Source: UBA7672 sp963718145
GTDB lineage: Bacteria > Pseudomonadota > Alphaproteobacteria > Caulobacterales > Hyphomonadaceae
Reading direction: 5' to 3'
Length of the DNA: 64,000 nt
NCBI GenBank assembly: GCA_963718145.1
Contig: CAVQYJ010000007.1
Location: 1-64,000, forward strand
The translations under genes and the position numbers were made by a program. The notes under the pieces were generated by a model. The model saw nothing but the letters and a program-made list of their open reading frames with translations. It did not search any database and was not told where the DNA came from. This document shows, piece by piece, positions 54,782-64,000 of this stretch (position 1 is its first letter; every line of letters begins with the position of its first letter).

Positions 54782-54875
54782 GGCCCCCGCTGGGGCAGCG
54801 CGTGCTGAACGACCATCACAAGCGCCCGTCGCAAGCGGCCGTTTCGGCGTCGCCCAAACCGTGCTAAGGTAGACT

Positions 54876-55118
54876 ATGCCTGTTGTCTTTCGCGAGCGGG
54901 GCGCACGGTTCTTTTTCTTCTCGAATGAGGGAAGTCCGCGCGAACCGGCTCACGTTCACGTCCTGAAAGGCGACGGCGAGGCGAAGTTCTGGCTGCGGCC
55001 GGATGTGGCGCTGGCCGATTCCCATGGCTTCAGCCGGCGCGAACTGGCGGAGCTGACGCGCCTCGTCGAAGGGCGGCGCGAGGAGATAGAGAGAGCGTGG
55101 CATGAGCATTTCGGCTAA
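54876..55118 (+). CDS. DUF4160 family protein
   Basis: 80 residues: MPVVFRERGARFFFFSNEGS, EPAHVHVLKGDGEAKFWLRP and ELTRLVEGRREEIERAWHEH are the DUF4160 signature. DUF4160 genes are commonly paired with DUF2442 and have been proposed as a toxin-antitoxin pair. Overlaps the next start by 17 bases. Confidence 0.88.
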   Translation: MPVVFRERGARFFFFSNEGSPREPAHVHVLKGDGEAKFWLRPDVALADSHGFSRRELAELTRLVEGRREEIERAWHEHFG

Positions 55119-55359
55119 GGCAGTGCGCTGCGACAATGAGGCTTTGTGGGTCGACCTTGCTGACGGACGCACCATCGGTGCGCCGCTCGCCTGGTTTCCG
55201 CGCCTCATGCGCGCCAGCGCCGAAGAGCGTGCGGAAGTCAGCATCAGCCCATCCGGACGCGGACTGCATTGGGAGAAGCTGGACGAGGATATTTCCGTCG
55301 AGGGCCTGCTGGTCGGACGAGGCGACCAGACGCGTCATGCGCTCGAGGCGGTGGAGTAA
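55102..55359 (+). CDS. DUF2442 family protein
   Basis: 85 residues: SAKAVRCDNEALWVDLADGR, TIGAPLAWFPRLMRASAEER and LHWEKLDEDISVEGLLVGRG are DUF2442 features. Partner of the DUF4160 protein. The pair is enclosed by the real nusG end and a second copy of it. Confidence 0.88.
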   Translation: MSISAKAVRCDNEALWVDLADGRTIGAPLAWFPRLMRASAEERAEVSISPSGRGLHWEKLDEDISVEGLLVGRGDQTRHALEAVE

Positions 55360-55373
55360 AACGTTGACTGCCA

Positions 55374-55432
55374 CGATCTTCGGCCGCGCCACCCCGGTCG
55401 ATCTGGACTACGGCCAGGTGTCCAAGGTTTAG
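55374..55432 (+). repeat. second copy of the nusG 3' end
   Basis: Encodes IFGRATPVDLDYGQVSKV and a stop, identical in protein to the last 18 residues of NusG. The first 25 bases are identical to 54723-54747; the rest differs at six third-codon positions and in the stop codon (TAG, not TGA). It marks the far edge of the DUF4160-DUF2442 island. Confidence 0.85.
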
Positions 55433-55526
55433 GTCCGGAAATAGCCAGAGCGGACACGCGACCCCGGCGGCGCAGTCAGGTTAGACTCTTCGCCCTGCCG
55501 AGATAACCCAACGCTCGCTGGTCGAT

Positions 55527-56369
55527 CTAGCCCAGAGGCGTATCAGCCAGCCGACGGGCGTGGGCCAGGAAGTCGTAAGGCGTCGTCAGCGCGCAGTCGG
55601 GCCAGCGTTCAGTTTCGATCCAGTGGCGCACGAGGCCCAGCCGGGCGCACAATTTGACGAAGCGCGGATCGCTGCGCAGACGTTTGGCGTAGGCCAAGAA
55701 GAGCACCAGTGAGTTGCTGTCGCCGAAACCCTTCAGCGGATCGATCAGGTGCTCGAACGAGGCACGGTCGACCAGATCGTAGACCGCGTCGAGATCACAG
55801 AAACGCCCGGCCACGGCGACGGCGGGCAGCCGCATTCCCTCGCCCGGTGGGAGTGCGTCGGCCAGCGTCTTGAGCAGGCCGGCCGCCTTCTCCTCGGTCG
55901 GATTGCGGAAAGTGTCGACGACCGCGAGGCCGGCGCGGACCGCCTGGTCCTGCAGCGCTTGGACGCGCTGCGGCGCGATCCACTCATCGACAATGTCCCA
56001 GCGTTCCTGCCCAGCCGCGGAAGTGACGAGCAACCACCATGGCTGGGTTACGTCCGGCCAGCGCCGGCAGGCGGCTTCGAGAACGGCCAAGGCCTCGGTG
56101 TGCCGCCCCAGCCCATCGAGCGCGAGCGCATACTGGCTGGGTAGCCGGGAATTGCGCGGCTCGCGATCGTGCAGTTCCCGGAACAGCATCATCGCGTCAG
56201 CAAGACGCCCATTGTGCAGAAACAGCGTGCCGAGGGCGAGGTTCAGCGTGATGTGGCGTGGCGCGCCGGCGAGCGCCCAGTGCAACCGGTTCTCGCACTC
56301 GGTCCACGCGCCGCACCAAGGCTGCATGTCGACCAGAAGTGCGGTCAGCGAGGCGTCGTCCGGCGCCAT
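55527..56369 (-). CDS. TPR-type C-terminal half of a TIR protein (separate or frameshifted)
   Basis: 280 residues with TPR-like helices (ITLNLALGTLFLHNGRLADA, LPSQYALALDGLGRHTEALA). Its ATG overlaps the upstream stop (TGATG), which could mean coupling, but its frame continues upstream with coding-like sequence (TASIEEARAAADRAAQ), so a one-base loss in the first gene is more likely. Together they match TIR-TolB-TPR proteins. Confidence 0.7.
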   Translation of the reverse strand: MAPDDASLTALLVDMQPWCGAWTECENRLHWALAGAPRHITLNLALGTLFLHNGRLADAMMLFRELHDREPRNSRLPSQYALALDGLGRHTEALAVLEAACRRWPDVTQPWWLLVTSAAGQERWDIVDEWIAPQRVQALQDQAVRAGLAVVDTFRNPTEEKAAGLLKTLADALPPGEGMRLPAVAVAGRFCDLDAVYDLVDRASFEHLIDPLKGFGDSNSLVLFLAYAKRLRSDPRFVKLCARLGLVRHWIETERWPDCALTTPYDFLAHARRLADTPLG

Positions 56370-57433
56370 CAGTTGGGCGGCGCGATCGGCGGCGGCGCGC
56401 GCCTCCTCGATAGAGGCGGTGCGCCTCGGGGGACGCCCGCGGCGAAGGCCGTACGAGCGCCGATGCGCGAGCGGGCGGCCTCGATCCAGCCGGGGCCGAA
56501 TTCCGGGGCGCGGTGCGTCACCTGATCGATCAGGTCGATCTGACCGGGCTGGAACTGGTTGAGCGACATGTGCCGCACACGCAGGAAGAGTTCATAGGTC
56601 TCGGGCTCGATCTCGCCCGTGTGCGGCGGCGGCGATAGCCGGCAGTTGAGCGCAGCGGCCACTGCGATGGCGACTTCGTCCTGCACCGCGAACAGGTCGC
56701 GCGCCGGCCGTTCGTACTGGCCGTGCCAGACGGTGACCTGGCTCGCGGCCTCGACCAGCTGCGCACTGATGCGCACCAGCCCGCCGCCGCTCCGCACCGA
56801 CCCGTCCAGCACGTGTGAGGCGCCAAGTTCGGCGGCCACCTTGCGTACGGCCTTGTCGGCTCCGCGGAACTGGAAGCTGGAGGCGCGCCCGATCGTCTTG
56901 AGGCCGCGCGACACGGTCTGGAGGATTTCGTCGGATATGCCGTCGGAAAAGAACGCCAGTTCGGGATCGCCGGACAGGTTGTCGAAGGCCAGCACGGCGA
57001 GCACCGGCTCGCTGCTTCTGGGCGGAGCGGGGAGGCGCACCTCGGCCTGTGGCGCAAGCCCGGACAACGCGATGAGGAGATCGCGCATCGGCTGGTCGTC
57101 TCCGCTGCGCCAGGAGGAAAAGTCGATGACCTGGAACTGGCGGAAGCCAAGCGGAGGGACCGACCCATCGAGCGAGATCGGGGCGAGCCGGCTGCTGTCA
57201 CGCCCGACACCGGCCTCGTCGGCGACCCAGTAGGAGCCGATGGAGTGCTTCGTCCAGACGACCAGGACGCCTTTGGCGGCGTTGAGTTCGGCCTCCGTGC
57301 GGTCGAGATAGCGGGCGCCAGCCAGGAGCTGGCGGTCCCACCAGCAGGAGAGCCCGGTCGCCTCGATCTGCGCGGCCAGCTTCTCGACCGCCTCGCGGTC
57401 TTCGCGAGCATAGGAGATGAAAATGTCGGCCAT
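56369..57433 (-). CDS. TIR domain protein with TolB-like domain, N-terminal part
   Basis: 354 residues. TIR domain (MADIFISYAREDREAVEKLA, VLVVWTKHSIGSYWVADEAG; Glu73 at the position of the NADase Glu), then a TolB-like/adenylate-cyclase-associated domain (VLAVLAFDNLSGDPELAFFS, GASHVLDGSVRSGG). The last 20 residues (PRGAPPLSRRRAPPPIAP) look out of frame. Cytoplasmic. Such fusions occur in signalling; defence is possible. Confidence 0.8.
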   Translation of the reverse strand: MADIFISYAREDREAVEKLAAQIEATGLSCWWDRQLLAGARYLDRTEAELNAAKGVLVVWTKHSIGSYWVADEAGVGRDSSRLAPISLDGSVPPLGFRQFQVIDFSSWRSGDDQPMRDLLIALSGLAPQAEVRLPAPPRSSEPVLAVLAFDNLSGDPELAFFSDGISDEILQTVSRGLKTIGRASSFQFRGADKAVRKVAAELGASHVLDGSVRSGGGLVRISAQLVEAASQVTVWHGQYERPARDLFAVQDEVAIAVAAALNCRLSPPPHTGEIEPETYELFLRVRHMSLNQFQPGQIDLIDQVTHRAPEFGPGWIEAARSRIGARTAFAAGVPRGAPPLSRRRAPPPIAPPN

Positions 57434-57769
57434 GTCATGCGCCCGGCGGGAGCCTAGCTTGCGGGTAAGAGGAAGCCAACTGAGGGGCCAAGATCAGCCA
57501 ACGACGGACGCTTAAACCGGTCCGTGACCTTGTCGCATGGCTGATCGCCCAGCACCTCGATCCCCAATTTCCGTCACGGGGGCCATTTTCGGCCGCCGGG
57601 CGGCAGGGTCTTCCCAAGGCCGCCCGTACCATGTATGTGCCGCCCCTCGCGTGGGAGGCCGCCCTTAAGTCCTGGGCCCAGCCGCACCACGCAACCCCCG
57701 CCTTTCCGGATGGTCCGGCGAGGCCCGCCTGAGGGCTGATACCTCTCGGGCTGCCACAAAGAGGGAAAC
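57434..57769. other. spacer upstream of rplK, probable operon promoter
   Basis: 336 bp between the divergent TIR gene and rplK. No coding frame. It should hold the rplKAJL-rpoBC promoter, but no certain -35/-10 pair was picked out by eye. Confidence 0.4.
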
Positions 57770-58201
57770 ATGGCGAAGAAACTGTTGGGGAGCCTGAAGC
57801 TTCAGGTTCCCGCCGGAGCGGCAAACCCGTCTCCGCCCATCGGCCCCGCTCTCGGTCAGCGCGGCATCAACATCATGGAATTCTGCAAGGCGTTCAACGC
57901 ACGCACCCAGCAGGAACAGAAGGGCATGCCCCTTCCCGTGGTGATCACCTACTATCAGGACAAGTCCTTCACCTTCGAGATCAAGACGCCGCCGGCGTCG
58001 TATCTCCTCAAGCAGGCGGCCAAGATCCAGTCCGGCTCCAAGCTGCCCGGCCGCGAAAGCGCCGGCACGGTCACGATGGCCCAGTGCCGCGAGATCGCAC
58101 AGAAGAAGCTCAAGGACCTCAACACCAACGACGTTGAGGCGGGCGCCAAGATCATCGCCGGCTCCGCCCGCGCGATGGGCCTCGAAGTCACGGGAGCGTA
58201 G
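57770..58201 (+). CDS. rplK: 50S ribosomal protein L11
   Basis: 143 residues: SLKLQVPAGAANPSPPIGPA, LGQRGINIMEFCKAFNARTQ and the C-terminal domain CREIAQKKLKDLNTNDVEAG. Binds 23S rRNA at the GTPase centre. Confidence 0.97.
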   Translation: MAKKLLGSLKLQVPAGAANPSPPIGPALGQRGINIMEFCKAFNARTQQEQKGMPLPVVITYYQDKSFTFEIKTPPASYLLKQAAKIQSGSKLPGRESAGTVTMAQCREIAQKKLKDLNTNDVEAGAKIIAGSARAMGLEVTGA

Positions 58202-58204
58202 TCC

Positions 58205-58915
58205 ATGACAAAGCTCGGAAAACGCACGACCGCGGCGCGCGCCAAGGTCGATCCAACCAAGACCTACAAGGTCGGCGACGCCGTGAAGATCGTGAAGGGC
58301 AACGCGAAGGCGAAGTTCGACGAGACGATCGAGATCGCGATCAACCTCGGCGTCGATCCCAAGCAGGCGGACCAGAACGTCCGCGGCGTCGTGAACCTGC
58401 CGGCCGGAACGGGACGCGCGATCCGCGTCGCCGTGTTCGCACGCGACAAGAAGGCTGACGAAGCTCGCGCCGCCGGCGCAGACATTGTCGGCGCCGAAGA
58501 CCTGTTCGAGGTGGTGAACGGCGGCAAGGTCGACTTCGACCGCGTCATCGCCAGCCCGGACATGATGGCCCTCGTCGGCCGCCTGGGCAAAGTGCTGGGC
58601 CCGCGCGGCCTGATGCCGAACCCGAAGGTCGGAACCGTCACGCCCAACATCGCTCAGGCGGTGAAGGATGCGAAGGCGGGCTCGGTCGAGTTCCGCGTGC
58701 AGAAGGAAGGCATCGTCCACGCCGGCGTGGGCAAGGCCTCGTTCTCGGAAGCCGACATCGAGAAGAACATCCGCGCCTTCCTCGGCGCGATCACGAAAGC
58801 CAAGCCCTCCGGCGCAAAAGGCACCTACATGAAGAAGGTCGCCATCTGCTCCACGATGGGTCCGGGCGTTTCGATCGATCTCTCGGACATCAACCAGGTC
58901 GCCTCGGCGAACTGA
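58205..58915 (+). CDS. rplA: 50S ribosomal protein L1
   Basis: 236 residues, 3 bases after rplK. Signatures: FDETIEIAINLGVDPKQADQ, GRLGKVLGPRGLMPNPKVGT. L1 stalk protein and likely autoregulator of the L11 operon. Confidence 0.97.
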   Translation: MTKLGKRTTAARAKVDPTKTYKVGDAVKIVKGNAKAKFDETIEIAINLGVDPKQADQNVRGVVNLPAGTGRAIRVAVFARDKKADEARAAGADIVGAEDLFEVVNGGKVDFDRVIASPDMMALVGRLGKVLGPRGLMPNPKVGTVTPNIAQAVKDAKAGSVEFRVQKEGIVHAGVGKASFSEADIEKNIRAFLGAITKAKPSGAKGTYMKKVAICSTMGPGVSIDLSDINQVASAN

Positions 58916-58936
58916 GATCCGACTGACGCAATGGCC

Positions 58937-58974
58937 AAGGCCGGCGGAGCGATCCGCCGGCCTTTTGTTTTTTG
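58937..58974 (+). terminator. intrinsic terminator after rplA
   Basis: Perfect 12-bp stem AAGGCCGGCGGA / TCCGCCGGCCTT with a 4-base loop, then TTTGTTTTTTG. Separates rplKA from rplJL-rpoB. Confidence 0.9.
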
Positions 58975-59160
58975 ACCATGCCGGCGACGTCCGGCACGCA
59001 TGGCTGACGACAAAACCCCTATTTTCGGCCCTATCTAACGGCCCGGATCACCATTCTGGAAAAAAGCAAGGGGCCGCTTGCAACAAAGCGGGTGGGCGGC
59101 TATAGGAGCCCCCTGAGCGGCAGATTCGTTAATTCGGGCCTGCCGTTTCTCGTCCAAGAT

Positions 59161-59223
59161 TGCAGGTGGAGCAAGGCGTACAGACCAGACTAACTATCTG
59201 GTTTTGCTCCTCAATTTCCTGCA
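59161..59223 (+). ncRNA. candidate L10 leader (regulatory RNA structure)
   Basis: In the 488-bp spacer between the rplA terminator and rplJ. Nested pairing: TGCAGG/CCTGCA (59161-59166, 59218-59223), GGAGCAA/TTGCTCC (59168-59174, 59204-59210), and ACCAGA/TCTGGT (59184-59189, 59197-59202). Position before rplJL fits an L10 leader bound by L10(L12)4. The rest of the spacer holds no gene. Confidence 0.55.
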
Positions 59224-59462
59224 TGAGACGGGGTGTGACGGGACAGGGTGCGGAGTTGGCGTGATCGCTAACGACGACACCCTTGAGTTCGTTTCTGCCC
59301 TGGGACGGGGGCACGCTGGTCATGCGGACCGCGCGCTCTCTCCGTGACCGACCGATAGCTTACAGGCTTCGGAAGGGCTGGGAAGGGTGAAACGGCCGCG
59401 GGTCCTGCGTGCGCTTCCTGGGGCGATCGGGCTAGTCCGGTCGTCCAACCTGGAGACCGCAT

Positions 59463-59978
59463 ATGGATAAAGCTGGAAAAGCGGTGGCGCTCGAGGCCTA
59501 TAAAAAGGTCTTCGCCGACGCGGGCGTGATCGTTGTCACGCAGTATTCCGGATTGACCGTGGCGGAGCTCACGGACCTGCGCGTGAAGCTGAAAGGCCAA
59601 GGCGCGGCTCTGAAGGTCATCAAGAACCGGCTCGCGAAGATCGCGCTGGACGGCAAGGGCGGCGATGCAGCGGGGGCGATGTTTGTCGGCCCCGTGGCGA
59701 TCGCCTACTCGCCCGATCCGGTGGCGGCTTCGAAAGTCGTGGCGGACTACGCCAAGGGGAACGAGAAGCTCGTTCTCATTGGCGCGCTCATGGGCGACCA
59801 GGTGCTCGACCAGTCCGGCGTGAAGCAGCTCGCTTCCCTGCCGTCGCTGGACCAGCTCCGCGGCAAGATCATCGGCCTCATCCAGGCTCCGGCGACCAAG
59901 ATCGCTGGAATCGTGGCTGCGCCGGCCGCGCAACTCGCCCGAGTCATTGGCGCCTACGCCAACAAGGACGCCGCCTGA
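59463..59978 (+). CDS. rplJ: 50S ribosomal protein L10
   Basis: 171 residues: KVFADAGVIVVTQYSGLTVA, LKGQGAALKVIKNRLAKIAL and the C-terminal L12-binding helix. Stalk base; likely represses its own operon. Confidence 0.96.
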   Translation: MDKAGKAVALEAYKKVFADAGVIVVTQYSGLTVAELTDLRVKLKGQGAALKVIKNRLAKIALDGKGGDAAGAMFVGPVAIAYSPDPVAASKVVADYAKGNEKLVLIGALMGDQVLDQSGVKQLASLPSLDQLRGKIIGLIQAPATKIAGIVAAPAAQLARVIGAYANKDAA

Positions 59979-60038
59979 GACCTGCTCCCGACGTCAAATT
60001 CGAAGTCACACAACCGTACTCATCAAGGAACACCTGAA

Positions 60039-60422
60039 ATGTCGAAACTGGATAAAATCGTCGAGGACCTGTCCTCGCTGACCGTCCTCGAAGCCGCCGA
60101 CCTCGCCAAGCTTCTCGAAGAGAAGTGGGGCGTCTCGGCTGCCGCTCCGGTTGCTGTTGCCGCCGCCGGCGGCGGTGGCGGCGCTGCTGCTCCGGTCGCT
60201 GAAGCCCAGACCGAGTTCTCCGTCATCCTCAAGGATGCCGGCGACAAGAAGATCAACGTGATCAAGGTCGTTCGCGAAGTCGTGCCGAGCCTCGGCCTGA
60301 AGGAAGCGAAAGACCTCGTCGAAGCTGCTCCCAAGGCCGTCAAGGAAGGCGTGTCGAAGGAAGAAGCCGAGACCATCAAGAAGAAGCTCGAAGAAACCGG
60401 CGCCAAGGTCGAGATCAAGTAG
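60039..60422 (+). CDS. rplL: 50S ribosomal protein L7/L12
   Basis: 127 residues: LSSLTVLEAADLAKLLEEKW, Ala/Gly hinge, then EFSVILKDAGDKKINVIKVV and GLKEAKDLVEAAPKAVKEGV. GTPase stalk. GGAACACC before ATG. Confidence 0.97.
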   Translation: MSKLDKIVEDLSSLTVLEAADLAKLLEEKWGVSAAAPVAVAAAGGGGGAAAPVAEAQTEFSVILKDAGDKKINVIKVVREVVPSLGLKEAKDLVEAAPKAVKEGVSKEEAETIKKKLEETGAKVEIK

Positions 60423-60627
60423 GCCATTGGCGGCCCGTCACCTCCCTCCCTCGCGCGACGGGGAGGGGGTTGACGACACTGTTAGAGTTATCGGGCGGCG
60501 GGATTCGTCCCGTCGCCCGTCGCGCGCCGAATACTGATGCCCGGACTAAATGGCCGGTCGCCAGCACTGTCCCCGAGATGGCGGGGGCCAGCGCGGCGGC
60601 CACAAGAAAATGGGACCTGGAACAGAC

Positions 60628-64000
<3,373 letters not shown>

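Noticed and set aside
60440..60475. Hairpin-like CCTCCC...GGGAGG after rplL as a terminator
   Set aside because: Stem is imperfect and no T run follows; rplL and rpoB are normally co-transcribed.

Overview
This 64-kb window is GC-rich chromosomal DNA of an alphaproteobacterium. The evidence is the gene neighbourhoods: pcm-tolC-popZ-valS; dgt-SPOR-nagZ-scpA-scpB-tatABC-serS-surE-pcm-LysM peptidase-yajC-secD; and secE-nusG-rplK-rplA-rplJ-rplL-rpoB. PopZ, the polar organising protein, and many Tat or lipoprotein signal peptides fit a Caulobacterales/Hyphomonadaceae-like organism. The family is an inference; the class is secure. No rRNA genes or CRISPR arrays were seen. Two tRNAs (Asn-GTT and Cys-GCA) lie near the left end.

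Layout. 1-3.6 kb: end of an integrated element with a large serine recombinase whose gene is split by an IS3-family insertion; its 3' end runs into tRNA-Asn. 4-10.6 kb: pcm-like gene, tolC, popZ, a histidine phosphatase and a frameshifted valS. 10.6-31 kb: a mixed metabolic and accessory stretch with asparaginase, DUF2855, ParE and VapBC modules, ilvD, a DPP-IV-like peptidase, a TIR-domain membrane protein, xthA, an orphan ExbD behind a CopY/BlaI-like operator, a phosphotriesterase-like protein, DUF6644 membrane proteins, a nitroreductase, lipoproteins and erpA. 31.2-35.7 kb: a nested mobile island. A DNA methyltransferase gene is reduced to its N-terminus. A 181-bp palindromic element lies downstream of that fragment, and a 3.5-kb IS1595-family transposon sits inside the element. 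The transposon carries a ParB-like protein, a D12 adenine methylase and a small basic protein. 35.8-53.8 kb: the conserved housekeeping cluster from dgt to secD, with serS broken by about 240 bp of foreign DNA. 54-64 kb: secE-nusG, then a two-gene island bounded by a second copy of the nusG 3' end, a split TIR/TPR gene, and the ribosomal protein/rpoB operon running off the right edge.

How the genes work together. TatABC would export the Tat-signal proteins predicted here (phosphotriesterase-like and DUF1254 proteins). YajC-SecD serves the Sec translocon together with SecE. ScpAB serves chromosome condensation, PopZ the cell pole. NagZ, the SPOR protein and the LysM/M23 protein act on peptidoglycan.

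Most notable: the ParB-like/adenine-methylase cassette in an IS1595 transposon with promoters in both ends; the nusG 3'-end duplication bounding a DUF4160-DUF2442 pair; the recombinase gene that can be rebuilt exactly by removing the IS3 element; and two essential tRNA-synthetase genes (valS, serS) that are broken as written, which may be real or may be sequence error.
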